DNA from: Paenibacillus_AR mesotrionivorans
GTDB taxonomy: Bacteria > Bacillota > Bacilli > Paenibacillales > NBRC-103111
Length of the DNA stretch: 64,000 bases
Assembly: GCF_046098205.1 (NCBI RefSeq)
Contig: NZ_JBJURJ010000001.1
Span: 372,001-436,000, forward strand
Reading direction: 5' to 3'
Positions 25,699-34,527 of this stretch are shown in pieces. Each line of letters begins with the position of its first letter. Positions within the stretch are counted from its first letter, which is position 1. Both the position numbers and the translations under genes were made by a program. A model generated the notes under the pieces. It did no database searches. It saw nothing but the letters and a program-made list of their open reading frames with translations, and had not been told where the DNA came from.

Positions 25699-26562
25699 TT
25701 ATTTGCGATTTATTGCAGCCTCTTCTGCTGTATACAGCTCGGTTCCGCCTCTGGGGGCTGGACCCAAGGAAGATGCCATAACCTCAGGCAGGATACTGCT
25801 CCACCGGTACTGGGCCGAAAGTCCTCCCACCGTATCCACCACAGGCAGCTTCAGCGTTTTGATCTTGGCAAGAACAGCATCGTCCACCGTGGTGTACAAC
25901 GCAATCATACTCGGCTTCACCGCCGACACCTGATAGGTCAGCTGCGGAAACCAGGTATCTCCGGGATAGATATCCAGGGAAAGCACCTTATCCGCTTCCT
26001 CCGAAGGCGACCATTCCGCCGGAACGGGGGAACCGGTTTTCTGAATCCACAACACCGTCAATCCCGAAGCCTTCTGAAGCTGAACCCAATTGTCCCACAG
26101 CCCGGCTTTAAGGGTATCATCCAATTTTTTGAGCAGCATATTGGCAGGCATCTGATCCGGAACGGCGGCCGCAATCCCGTTGCCCAGTACAACAAACCGG
26201 GTATTGGGATCATGAGCGGCCAGCTGGGACAACGGCGGAGCCAATTCACTGCCGGCACCGATGATGCTGTCAAATTTGCCCTTCCCTATAATAGACGCTA
26301 GATCGTCCGGATTGGTTGACGAATTTGCGACAAATTCCAACGCAATTTTCTCTGAGGCCGCTTTTTCACCGGCGGCTCTGCGGATTTCTTCCGTTTCCTC
26401 CGGTGTAAGGGAGGAGCCGGCCAGGACCAGAGTTGCTTTGCGCGCCTCCAGTGTAACGGCGTCAATGGCAGGCAGGGTGCGTCCGCACCCGCTTCCCGCT
26501 GCCGCAAGAAGCAGCAGAGCTGCTGCCAGCAGCGTTCGTTTTGTCCGTGCTTTTGCTTGCAT
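25699..26562 (-). CDS. Predicted lipoprotein, function unknown
   Basis: The 287 residues start with a basic, then hydrophobic leader ending AAGSGC, so Cys26 is probably lipidated, although Gly at -3 is not the preferred residue. The rest alternates helices and strands like a periplasmic-binding fold, reminiscent of basic membrane (BMP-type) lipoproteins (DSIIGAGSELAPPL, RFVVLGNGI). I cannot assign a ligand. It lies between ymfJ and ymfK, where Bacillus has no such gene. Confidence 0.8.
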   Translation of the reverse strand: MQAKARTKRTLLAAALLLLAAAGSGCGRTLPAIDAVTLEARKATLVLAGSSLTPEETEEIRRAAGEKAASEKIALEFVANSSTNPDDLASIIGKGKFDSIIGAGSELAPPLSQLAAHDPNTRFVVLGNGIAAAVPDQMPANMLLKKLDDTLKAGLWDNWVQLQKASGLTVLWIQKTGSPVPAEWSPSEEADKVLSLDIYPGDTWFPQLTYQVSAVKPSMIALYTTVDDAVLAKIKTLKLPVVDTVGGLSAQYRWSSILPEVMASSLGPAPRGGTELYTAEEAAINRK

Positions 26563-26643
26563 GTGGCAGATTACTCCTTTTTTTGATACAGGTAGTTATT
26601 TCAATCATAGGCGTTTGGATTCAGTATAACATGGGAAAAGCAG

Positions 26644-26666
26644 AAAAGCCTCCATGAATCGGAGGC
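26644..26666 (-). terminator. Terminator after the DUF3243 gene
   Basis: GCCTCC pairs with GGAGGC around a 7-base loop, followed on the minus strand by TTTTCTGCTTTT. Confidence 0.82.
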
Positions 26667-26690
26667 CTCTAGAATATTTGCCGCATCCGT

Positions 26691-26951
26691 TTATTTTTTG
26701 CCGTCGGTAACCATTTTGACCATCAGTCTGGCAATGGTTTTCTGTTCTGTGGTGTCGGCAACAGACCATAGATCCGCCAGCAGCTTCTCCTGCACATTCT
26801 CCGGGTCTACCTTGTTGGCCAGAAAATCGCCGATTTTAAAAGCCAGCTTGGAAATTTGCTCCTCGGAAATGCCGATGTTCTCCGCAGCCTGAACACGGTC
26901 ATGCAGGAACTGCTTCCATGTGTCGAAGGATGTGAGTACAGTATTCGCCAT
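26691..26951 (-). CDS. ymfJ: YmfJ-family protein (DUF3243)
   Basis: The 86 residues (opening MANTVLTSFDTWKQFLHDRV) match the small DUF3243 family, which in Bacillus lies between ymfI and ymfK exactly as here. It is a soluble helical protein of unknown function. The internal ATG is chosen because GGGAGG lies 10 bases upstream. A terminator follows it. Confidence 0.9.
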   Translation of the reverse strand: MANTVLTSFDTWKQFLHDRVQAAENIGISEEQISKLAFKIGDFLANKVDPENVQEKLLADLWSVADTTEQKTIARLMVKMVTDGKK

Positions 26952-27032
26952 GTTGTGATTGCCTCCCTGAATTGAATTCATACTGCACGAGTAGTATGAG
27001 CAGGAAGGCAGACCTCTATACCCTCTTAGCCG

Positions 27033-27782
27033 TCAGGTCACCCATCCCCCGTTAGGGCTGATCACCTGTCCGGTAATATATCCGGATTCCGGCAGAGCCA
27101 GGAAGTACACCAGCGAAGCAATCTCATCCGGCTGGGCCAGCCGGCCCGCGGGAATCTCCTCCTGCAGCGCCGCAATCTCATCTTTGTTGAAGGTAGCCAG
27201 CATGTCCGTTTCCACTGCTCCCGGTGCCACTGCGTTGACGGTTACGCCGGAGGGGGCCAGTTCCTTGGCAAGAGCCTTGGTCAGGGCGTTAAGCCCACCC
27301 TTGGAGGCGGAATAGGCCGCTTCACAGGAGGCGCCGGAAATTCCCCAGACGGAGGAAATATTGATGATTCTCCCATACTTGGCGGTAATCATAGCCGGCA
27401 TAAAAGCCTTGGTGCACAGAAATGCGCCCTTCAGATTCACATTCATCACCTGATCCCATTCTTCCTCGCTCATGTCGGAGAGCAAGCCGAAATGGGACAC
27501 ACCCGCATTGTTGACCAGAATATTGGGAACAAGTCCGCGGGACTCCAGCTTTTCCTTCATCCGTGCCACCTCTTCGGCGCTTCGGATGTCCGCCGATAAG
27601 GTGACGGCATTCGCCCCAAGGGAAATACAGCGGCGGGCTACCTGGTTGGCCGACTCATGGGATTCGGAATAATGGATGATGACATTCATGCCCAAGGTGG
27701 CGAAACGTTCGGCGATGGCGGCTCCGATCCCCCGGCTTGCGCCGGTGACCAGAGCCGTCTGCCTGTTTAAGGCGATGGTCAA
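27033..27782 (-). CDS. ymfI: EF-P 5-aminopentanone reductase YmfI (SDR family)
   Basis: The 249-residue SDR protein has TGASRGIG (14-21), NNAG, the catalytic Ser in NISSV and YSASK, all intact. In Bacillus, YmfI reduces 5-aminopentanone on elongation factor P to 5-aminopentanol. Family resemblance to FabG alone would be ambiguous; the direct linkage to yfmF-yfmH settles the call. The start is TTG, overlapping the yfmH stop as TTGA, with GGTGGAG just upstream. Confidence 0.9.
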   Translation of the reverse strand: MTIALNRQTALVTGASRGIGAAIAERFATLGMNVIIHYSESHESANQVARRCISLGANAVTLSADIRSAEEVARMKEKLESRGLVPNILVNNAGVSHFGLLSDMSEEEWDQVMNVNLKGAFLCTKAFMPAMITAKYGRIINISSVWGISGASCEAAYSASKGGLNALTKALAKELAPSGVTVNAVAPGAVETDMLATFNKDEIAALQEEIPAGRLAQPDEIASLVYFLALPESGYITGQVISPNGGWVT

Positions 27783-29068
27783 GAGGCTCCACCGCTCTTT
27801 ACAACCGAGACCGACATGGACTCCCAGTCGAAAAGCTTCCGGAGCCGCGCGTTGGCATCCTCCAGAGTCAGCTCCTCATAAACCGGCAAAATATCGAACA
27901 TATTGGCGCCGCGGAAGGCGTAACGGGTAAATTCATTAGCCAGGGACTCCGGAGAATTCATCATCCGCAGGAAACCTCCCAGCTTTTTGCGCCGGCTGCG
28001 CTCGAAGGCCGCCTGGGGAATCCCTGTTTTGTCCATGGCGGTAATCTCTGCCTTCAAGCGGACCAAAAGCTCGTCGGGATCACGGGTTTCCCCGCCGATG
28101 ACGGTAAAAGCATATCCCTCCGCCAGATTATATTCGCTGCCGAAGCTGTCGGAGATGAGATTGTCGTCATACAGCCGCTGATAAAAATCCGAGCTTGGGC
28201 TGAACAGGGCATCCAGCATCACCTTGGTGGCCAGCTCCTGCTTTAAAGCGTCCCTGCCGGTCAGTCCGGCAGACTCCTCCTTGAAGCCGATGTAACACTT
28301 GGGCAAGGAAACCGGCAGATGCACAATCCGCTCCTTTTGCCGTACGGCTGCTGGTTCAGGGTCGAAATACCGGAGAATTTCCCCCTGCGGCGGAAAGGTT
28401 TTGCCCGCTTGGTTAGCGCGGACCAGCTCCATAATTTCTACCGGGTCCACACCGCCCACCACAAAAAAGGCCATATTTTCCGGATGGTAAAAGGTGTGGT
28501 AGCAGGTGTATAAGGTTTCCTTGGTAATCTGGGCAATGGATTCAATGGTTCCGGCAATGTCAATATGGACGGGATGCTTCTGGTACAGGGCTTCGATCAG
28601 GCCGAAGTACACCCGCCAATCGGGATTATCCTGGTACATCTTGATTTCCTGCCCGATAATCCCCTTTTCCTTCTCCACATTGTCATCGGTAAAATAGGGA
28701 TTCTGCACAAAATCCAGCAGCGTATTGAGGTTTTCCTTCAGATTCTCTGTGGCCGAAAACAGGTAAACCGTCCGGTCAAAGCTGGTGAAGGCATTGGCCG
28801 AAGCGCCATTGGAGGCAAACTTGGCGAATACATCCCCTTCCGGCTCCTCGAACATCTTGTGCTCCAGGAAGTGGGCAATGCCGTCCGGAACCCTGATTTC
28901 TTCCTTACCGGTCACCTGGAAATGGTTGTCTACCGAGCCGTATTTGGTGGAAAAGGTTGCATAGGTCTTCTGGTAGCCCGGCTTGGGAAGGATATAAACT
29001 GTCAGCCCGTTGGGCAATTGCTCCGTATACAGAGTTTCATTCAAGCGTTCCGCTTTAATGGCTTCCAT
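27779..29068 (-). CDS. yfmH: M16-family zinc peptidase YfmH-type
   Basis: The 429 residues carry the inverted zinc motif HFLEH (about 65) with the downstream Glu, so this is the catalytic-type member of an M16 pair. In Bacillus the pair YfmF/YfmH (YmfF/YmfH) is associated with EF-P modification. A full GGAGGGG ribosome site precedes the ATG. The gene is coupled to ymfI downstream and follows yfmF by 24 bases, forming an operon. Confidence 0.92.
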   Translation of the reverse strand: MEAIKAERLNETLYTEQLPNGLTVYILPKPGYQKTYATFSTKYGSVDNHFQVTGKEEIRVPDGIAHFLEHKMFEEPEGDVFAKFASNGASANAFTSFDRTVYLFSATENLKENLNTLLDFVQNPYFTDDNVEKEKGIIGQEIKMYQDNPDWRVYFGLIEALYQKHPVHIDIAGTIESIAQITKETLYTCYHTFYHPENMAFFVVGGVDPVEIMELVRANQAGKTFPPQGEILRYFDPEPAAVRQKERIVHLPVSLPKCYIGFKEESAGLTGRDALKQELATKVMLDALFSPSSDFYQRLYDDNLISDSFGSEYNLAEGYAFTVIGGETRDPDELLVRLKAEITAMDKTGIPQAAFERSRRKKLGGFLRMMNSPESLANEFTRYAFRGANMFDILPVYEELTLEDANARLRKLFDWESMSVSVVKSGGAS

Positions 29069-29092
29069 CCGATCCCCTCCTGATCAATAGAA

Positions 29093-30373
29093 TTACTTGC
29101 TGGTGAGGAAATAAATCGTGTCCAGCTTCACCTGCTCCGCCACCGCACGGATAGCAGCCACATCTACGGCTTCCACCTGGGTAATAAGCTCCGCCACCGT
29201 CCGCTCAACACCGGACAAAATCGTATTGAAGTCAAAGGAGATCATTTCGAAGGCGGAATCCTCCATCTCCTTCAATTGGTTCTTGATCATCGCCAGAGTC
29301 TGGCTGTATTCCAGCTCCCCAATCTGCCCCTGCTTCATCGCCTCCAGCTGCTGCCGGATGATCTCTACCGCCTTTTCATAATTGGCGATTTCAATACCGG
29401 ATTGAATGGTGAGGATCCCCTTATGGCCATCCAGACGGGATGAGGCGTAATAAGCCAGGCTTGCTTTCTCCCGGACATTGGCGAACAGCTTGGAATGGGG
29501 ATACCCGCCCAAAATTCCGTTATACACCAACGCCGCGGCATAACGGTCATCGCCGTAGGTGACGCCGGTGCGCAGGCCCATGTTAAGCTTGCCCTGGCTG
29601 ACCTCCAGCTTTTCCACTACTCTCTTCTCTTCAGCAACGGTGCTCCGGGGTGTCTGCATGGTGTAAGCGGCGGTTCCCTGACCCTTCAAATCGAAGGCTT
29701 GGCTGACCAGCGCCTTTACTTCCTCCATGGTGGTATTGCCCACCACATAGAGATCAATAGGAGACTCGGCAAGCCAATTGCGGTAGTTTTCATACAGGCT
29801 GGCTGGTGTAATGGCATCAATGGCATCCAGCCGTCCCAAGGGATGGAGGCGGTAAGGCTCATCCTTGCACATTTCCTCCATACACCGCTCCGCGGCATAC
29901 CGGATTTTATCATTAATAATGGCTTCCAGCCGCTTCTTGAGGGTCAGCTTTTCGGAATCCACGTATTTGGCGGAAAAAGCGCTATTTTCCACAAAAGGAC
30001 GGGTTAATGCATCTCCCAAAAAGGTCAGCCCCTCCGAAAGCAGATGGTCGGCTCCCGATACATAACGGTCATCAATAATGTCCATGCGGAATTGGACAAT
30101 CTGGTAATCGCCCCGTTTGTAGATATCGAAGCCAAAACCCGCCCCGTACATATCGTCCAGCTTCTCCCGGAAGCTTTTGGTTTCGGGAAGCTTGCTTGTG
30201 CCTCTCCGCAGAACAAAGGGAGCAAGCGCTGTGGGTGTAACCTGATCCTCTGTCAAGGGCGCCCCTATGTAGGCCGAAATGGCGTATGTTTTGAACCTGT
30301 CGGTAGGCCAGACGTGGAGTCTCACCCGGTCAATCTGATCGCGAATGAAGGCTGGTTTATCCAATAGCTTCAT
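29093..30373 (-). CDS. yfmF: M16-family partner protein YfmF-type (no zinc motif)
   Basis: The protein of about 426 residues has the M16 two-domain fold (GILGGYPHSKLFANVREKASLAYY in the C-terminal half) but no HxxEH, as is usual for the non-catalytic half of M16 heterodimers. With yfmH and ymfI it forms the EF-P modification cluster. The start is uncertain: the ATG used here has GGAAGGAG only one base away, a TTG at 30364 is better spaced, and an ATG at 30400 has no site. Confidence 0.9.
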   Translation of the reverse strand: MKLLDKPAFIRDQIDRVRLHVWPTDRFKTYAISAYIGAPLTEDQVTPTALAPFVLRRGTSKLPETKSFREKLDDMYGAGFGFDIYKRGDYQIVQFRMDIIDDRYVSGADHLLSEGLTFLGDALTRPFVENSAFSAKYVDSEKLTLKKRLEAIINDKIRYAAERCMEEMCKDEPYRLHPLGRLDAIDAITPASLYENYRNWLAESPIDLYVVGNTTMEEVKALVSQAFDLKGQGTAAYTMQTPRSTVAEEKRVVEKLEVSQGKLNMGLRTGVTYGDDRYAAALVYNGILGGYPHSKLFANVREKASLAYYASSRLDGHKGILTIQSGIEIANYEKAVEIIRQQLEAMKQGQIGELEYSQTLAMIKNQLKEMEDSAFEMISFDFNTILSGVERTVAELITQVEAVDVAAIRAVAEQVKLDTIYFLTSK

Positions 30374-30499
30374 GCTCCTTCCAGGTTGGAATGGTTCCAT
30401 TATATGCCTATTGCACACTCGGAAGCAAAAGTGTTTTCAGGTATTATTTCTCGCGGGAGAAAATGAATGCGCCCTTAGCCATTTTAGATTGAACAGAAA

Positions 30500-31399
30500 T
30501 CAAGGAAGATAGGGAAACCCGCGGTTTTCCATCAAAAAGTCTGTAAACACCTTGGTTGCCTTGGTCTGGAAGCCCATGTCCGGAACCACCAGAGAGAAGC
30601 GGCGCAGCAGCGGTAAGCCGGGAAGCTCCAATGCCTTCAGTTCCCCTGCCTGCAATTCTTTGCGGAGAGTCCACCGAGAAAGCAGGGTTACCCCCATACC
30701 TGCCTGTACAAACTCCTTAATCGCCTGTGTGCTCCCAAACACCATTCTGGCTTTTGGGTCAATTCCTAATTGCATTACCGCCTTTTCCTGCATCTCCCGT
30801 GTTCCGGAGCCCGTTTCCCTCACGATCCACGGTGCCTCCGCCAATTCCTCCAGCTTCACCGGATTACAGTCTGCTAGAGGATGATTGGATGAAACAGCAA
30901 CCACCATCCTGTCCTCCGCAAAAGGCTGGATGCTTATCCCTGTGGTTTCCACTCCCTCTCCTTCCACTATGCCGATATCCAGCTGATGACGGTTGACCAG
31001 TCCGGTTATGTCACTGGAATTGGCGATGGTAATCACCGGCTGGACAGACGGATATTCCTTTACCACCTCAGCGACTACATAAGGAAGAATATATTCGCCA
31101 AACGTATAGCTGGAACCAATGGACAACGGCCCATGGGCGGTATGCTTCAAATCATCAAGCACATTGGCCATTCGTGTATATAATCCAAGAATCTCTCGAG
31201 CATGGGCGTATACCACCTCTCCCGCTTGGGTAAGCCGCACATATTTGTTCGTCCTCTCCAGAAGCTTGCAATCAAGAGTCCGTTCCAAACCCTGCACGTA
31301 GCTGCTGACTGCAGGCTGGGTCATATGCAGCAGCTCAGCCGCTCTTGTGAAATTCCGCTGCTCTGCGGCAGTCATAAAAACCTGAAGCGCCTGATCCAT
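30500..31399 (-). CDS. LysR-family transcriptional regulator
   Basis: The 299 residues have the LysR winged HTH (RNFTRAAELLHMTQPAVSSYVQGLE, about 15-40) and the periplasmic-binding-like effector domain (about 90-295). It is transcribed divergently from a YeiH-type transporter 119 bases away, the classic LysR layout, and is likely to control it. The palindrome at 31430-31447 in the shared gap is the probable binding site. The ligand is not evident from sequence. Confidence 0.92.
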   Translation of the reverse strand: MDQALQVFMTAAEQRNFTRAAELLHMTQPAVSSYVQGLERTLDCKLLERTNKYVRLTQAGEVVYAHAREILGLYTRMANVLDDLKHTAHGPLSIGSSYTFGEYILPYVVAEVVKEYPSVQPVITIANSSDITGLVNRHQLDIGIVEGEGVETTGISIQPFAEDRMVVAVSSNHPLADCNPVKLEELAEAPWIVRETGSGTREMQEKAVMQLGIDPKARMVFGSTQAIKEFVQAGMGVTLLSRWTLRKELQAGELKALELPGLPLLRRFSLVVPDMGFQTKATKVFTDFLMENRGFPYLP

Positions 31400-31429
31400 A
31401 AGACCGCCCCTATCATATCCGTTTTGTTA

Positions 31430-31447
31430 TTATAATCATCATTATAA
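31430..31447. promoter_or_regulatory. Probable LysR binding site
   Basis: TTATAAT-CATC-ATTATAA, a perfect 7-base inverted repeat of the T-N11-A type, lies in the gap between the divergent LysR and yeiH genes. Confidence 0.6.
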
Positions 31448-31518
31448 CTTATTTTACTTATTGTAGTAATGGGATTACGCTATTTACATCTCATCATTGT
31501 TAATGGAGGCGTAAGTGT

Positions 31519-32559
31519 ATGAAGTTGCAGCCAGTCATGCCCCATCCCCGATTGAAGGAGCTGAAATTCTCTTCCCGGTTTGCAGAGGGAATTTTATTTA
31601 CATTTTTCATTGCTGCGGCAGGTTACGTCCTTGCCAAACTGCCCGGTTTAGACCGTGTGGGTCAAATGGCTTGCGCCATTGTGCTCGCAGTATTATATAG
31701 GCAGCTTCGCGGTTATCCCGAAGAGCTCCGGTCAGGCATCCGCTTCTCCTCCACGACCCTGCTGCGGCTGGCCATTATCCTGTTCGGGCTGAAGCTTAAT
31801 ATCGCCATTGTGCTTCAGCAGGGTCCCGCTTTGTTGATCCGTGATGCAGCTGTCATTCTGTTCGCGCTTGGGATGACTCTTCTGCTGGCCCGGCTGTTCC
31901 GGGCGGATAGGTCATTATCGTTCCTGCTTGCTATTGGCACCGGAGTGTGCGGCGCGGCAGCTATTGCCGCGGTTTCCCCCATCCTGAAATCCGAGGAGAA
32001 GGATACCGCAATGGCTGCAGGTTTGATTGCCTTGGTGGGCACCATTTTTGCCATCGGATATACGCTTTTGCTGCCTTTTTTGCCAATACCGTCTGAAGTG
32101 TATGGGGTGTGGACAGGAAGCACCTTGCATGAAATTGCCCATGTAGCGCTTGCGGCAGCACCTGCCGGTGACTCTGCCATGACTGCCGCAATCCTCTCCA
32201 AGCTTGGCCGCGTTTTCTTGTTGATCCCATTATCATTTATCTTAGTAGCGGTCCATAAATGCATATGCAAAGGACAGAAACCGGCGGACAGCTCTGCAAA
32301 AGTCGCGCTCCCCTGGTTTTTGGCCGGTTTTATCGGCATGAGTTTGCTCAATAGCTATGTGCTGGGCACATATATCACTATACCTGCTCCTGTAATGGAG
32401 CAGATTTCGGTAATCACCACCTTTTTATTGACGATGGCCATGGCGGGATTGGGTCTGAATGTGAACCTGAAGGAGCTCCGGGCCAAAGCACTTCGTCCAC
32501 TTTACGCGATGGTGGTCACGTCGATTCTGTTATCTGCTCTGACCTATTTCACAATGTAA
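31519..32559 (+). CDS. yeiH: YeiH-family putative sulfate exporter
   Basis: The 346-residue protein is very hydrophobic with about nine to ten membrane segments and matches the YeiH (UPF0324) family; conserved signatures are FGLKLNIA, GTGVCGAAAIAAV and LGLNVNLKELR. It is one of only two plus-strand genes in the window. The GGAGG site lies 8-9 bases before the ATG. With its divergent LysR gene it forms an inserted two-gene unit between yfmF and sleB. The substrate is not proven. Confidence 0.9.
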   Translation: MKLQPVMPHPRLKELKFSSRFAEGILFTFFIAAAGYVLAKLPGLDRVGQMACAIVLAVLYRQLRGYPEELRSGIRFSSTTLLRLAIILFGLKLNIAIVLQQGPALLIRDAAVILFALGMTLLLARLFRADRSLSFLLAIGTGVCGAAAIAAVSPILKSEEKDTAMAAGLIALVGTIFAIGYTLLLPFLPIPSEVYGVWTGSTLHEIAHVALAAAPAGDSAMTAAILSKLGRVFLLIPLSFILVAVHKCICKGQKPADSSAKVALPWFLAGFIGMSLLNSYVLGTYITIPAPVMEQISVITTFLLTMAMAGLGLNVNLKELRAKALRPLYAMVVTSILLSALTYFTM

Positions 32560-32575
32560 CTAATCCGCCGGCAGC

Positions 32576-32611
32576 AAAAAGCAATCCGCGCTTTTACGCA
32601 GATTGCTTTTT
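32576..32611. terminator. Bidirectional terminator between yeiH and sleB
   Basis: AAAAAGCAATC and GATTGCTTTTT pair perfectly, with an inner GCG/CGC. It serves the convergent genes on both sides. Confidence 0.9.
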
Positions 32612-32614
32612 CTT

Positions 32615-33421
32615 TTATTTACAGAAAATATGCTTGCCGATGGTTTTCACCTGCGGGCGGGTCCAGATCCACTTGGAGGTGGCTGTCACCGGATTGAAGT
32701 AATACAGGCAGCCTCCCGAAGGGTCCCATCCGGCAATGGCATCCTTGACGGCGCGTTTGGCATTTTCGTTGGGTGTCAGCCAAATTTGCCCGTCCGCTAC
32801 CGCCGTAAACGCGCCCGGCTGGAAGATAACACCGGAAGCTGTGTTTGGAAAGGAAGGAGAACGGACCCGGTTCAAAATAACCGCCGCTACCGCCACTTGC
32901 CCTTCATACGGCTCTCCTCTGGACTCTCCGTATACGGCGTTGGCCATAATCCGGATATCATTCTCCGATAATCCCCCGTTATTGGACGGAGTCAGATTGG
33001 TGGGATTGCCGGTTGCCGTTTCCGTTACCCGGTCCCCGCCGCCAGAGCCGCCTCCCCCACCGCCGCCACCTGCGGTTTGCTTCGGTTCCGTCGGAGCCCA
33101 GGTTTTGGTCGCCTCCCACAGCTTCAGCTTGGTTTTGGGGCCGACAATACCATCCACCTTCATGCCGAATTTGTATTGGAAGTCCTTGACTCCACGGAGG
33201 GTCTGATAACCAAAAGAGCCGTCGATATTGCCGTTGTAATACCCGAGAAACTTCAGGCGCCCCTGCAGCTCATACACATCGTCGCCGGAAGCGCCATACC
33301 GGATGGTCTGTTTGCTGAACACATCCTCAGCGGCCTGGGGGTTTTCATGGTGCTTGAGCTGCATGCCGGCAAACAGCGAAACCAACAGCAGCACAGTAAA
33401 TGCAATCAGTCGCTTGTTCAT
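32615..33421 (-). CDS. sleB: Spore cortex-lytic enzyme SleB
   Basis: The 268 residues have a signal or anchor helix (about 4-20), a peptidoglycan-binding domain (about 38-95), a linker with a run of eight glycines, and the SleB hydrolase domain (about 145-265: MANAVYGESRGEPYEGQVAVAAV, then YYFNP). SleB is a lytic transglycosylase that breaks cortex peptidoglycan in germination. The partner gene ypeB, usual downstream of sleB, is not here: the convergent yeiH follows. Start MNKRLIAF is chosen over an in-frame TTG that lies in the ribosome site. Confidence 0.92.
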   Translation of the reverse strand: MNKRLIAFTVLLLVSLFAGMQLKHHENPQAAEDVFSKQTIRYGASGDDVYELQGRLKFLGYYNGNIDGSFGYQTLRGVKDFQYKFGMKVDGIVGPKTKLKLWEATKTWAPTEPKQTAGGGGGGGGSGGGDRVTETATGNPTNLTPSNNGGLSENDIRIMANAVYGESRGEPYEGQVAVAAVILNRVRSPSFPNTASGVIFQPGAFTAVADGQIWLTPNENAKRAVKDAIAGWDPSGGCLYYFNPVTATSKWIWTRPQVKTIGKHIFCK

Positions 33422-33537
33422 TGAGCGGACCAACCTTTCCTTCGGATGCTGTGTTTGTGATAGGGCTATTATTTGAAACCCAGGTTGGCTTTATACTTCA
33501 GACCCACGGATTAACGTCCGGCGGTATGTACCGGTAC

Positions 33538-33583
33538 ACAAAAAAGACGGCCCCCGGCGAAAGTTTCGCGGCAGAGACCGTCC
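33538..33583 (-). terminator. Terminator downstream of the stress-protein gene and repeat array
   Basis: GACGG pairs with CCGTC with an inner CGAAA/TTTCG stem, followed on the minus strand by TTTTTT. The 50-nt array and palindrome thus lie inside the 3' untranslated region. Confidence 0.7.
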
Positions 33584-33584
33584 C

Positions 33585-33629
33585 CTTCCATAACTTGGTC
33601 CAAGCCAGAGGCCGGATAAGTTATGGAAG
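33585..33629. repeat. Palindromic repeat element, copy 2
   Basis: CTTCCATAACTT and AAGTTATGGAAG form a perfect 12-base inverted repeat around GGTCC...GCC...GGC...GGAT. It runs into the 50-nt tandem array at 33625. Confidence 0.75.
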
Positions 33630-33749
33630 CTTCGAATTTGACAAGGTCAAATTGAAGGTGTTATTCAGTTGTTCGGAAGCTTGGAATTTGACACAGTCAA
33701 ATTGAAGGTGTTATTCAGTTGTTCGGACGCTTTTAATTTGACATAGTCC
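33625..33749. repeat. 50-nt tandem array, 2.5 units
   Basis: Units at 33625-33674 and 33675-33724 differ at only a few bases; a partial third (33725-33749) ends exactly where the stress-protein stop codon begins. Each full unit holds a hairpin AATTTGAC/GTCAAATT with a 3-base loop or a close variant. Confidence 0.85.
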
Positions 33750-34409
33750 TTACAATCTGGGCCCCGGCCGCTCCAGATCCCTTCTATCCCGGCGGGCTGC
33801 CTCAACCGTATCCGTATCTGCTCCGCCGTACTCCATGGCCTCATAAGCTGATTCGTCCACCAGATTGCTCCGGCTTTCGTTGACCCCTGCGTATGAATCG
33901 GAGTTCAAGGAACCGTAGCTGCGGAAGATATCGAATACCCGCTGGCTTTTAGCAGGATCGCTTTCCACAATCACCAGGAATTTATTATCCTCTACATAAT
34001 CGTTATAAAGCTGGGCCTGTTCTTCCGGGATACCCATCCCGATCAGTCCGCCCACGATACCGCCGGCGCTGGCGCCGATGGCTGCTCCTGCCAACGTGGC
34101 TGCAATCGGTCCTGCCGCCAGCAGCGGTCCAATACCCGGAATGGCCAATGCCCCCAACCCGGCCAACAGCCCGGTTACACCGCCCAGAACACCGCCTGCG
34201 GTTGCACCTGTGGCTACACCCTCCGGAGCTTTGGTCTGCGTAGCTTCCTCAATAAAATCCGCATCGTCCCGTCTACGGCTGATAACCGAGATATCGTCGG
34301 GCGCATAGCCCAAGGACTTCAAATCCTCAATAGCCGAAATAGCAGCCTGCTCCGTTTCGAAAACACCTACAATATGGCGACTTCCATGAATAGTCTGATC
34401 ATGTCTCAT
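33750..34409 (-). CDS. General stress protein (YflT-like, glycine-rich core)
   Basis: The 219 residues open with a YflT/heat-induced-stress-type domain (HIVGVFETEQAAISAIEDLKSLGYAPDDISVISR, about 12-50). A glycine/alanine-rich stretch of membrane-inserting or packing type follows (about 64-125), then a second short alpha/beta part and a charged tail. Such proteins are stress-induced in Bacilli, of unknown mechanism. GAGGAGG precedes the ATG. The stop codon directly abuts the 50-nt repeat array. Confidence 0.8.
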   Translation of the reverse strand: MRHDQTIHGSRHIVGVFETEQAAISAIEDLKSLGYAPDDISVISRRRDDADFIEEATQTKAPEGVATGATAGGVLGGVTGLLAGLGALAIPGIGPLLAAGPIAATLAGAAIGASAGGIVGGLIGMGIPEEQAQLYNDYVEDNKFLVIVESDPAKSQRVFDIFRSYGSLNSDSYAGVNESRSNLVDESAYEAMEYGGADTDTVEAARRDRRDLERPGPRL

Positions 34410-34527
34410 TGTTACCGCCTCCTCAAATCGATTTAGGATCTTGTTAAGATGTGTTACAAGCTATACTTAAACCAACCGGAGCAGAGTGAATCTTCCGTCT
34501 TTGTTCAACCAACAGACTTCCCCGTTG

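Noticed and set aside
34410..34480. Sigma-B promoter for the stress-protein gene
   Set aside because: A GTTTAA -35 is visible, but no GGGTAT-like -10 follows at 13-15 bases.
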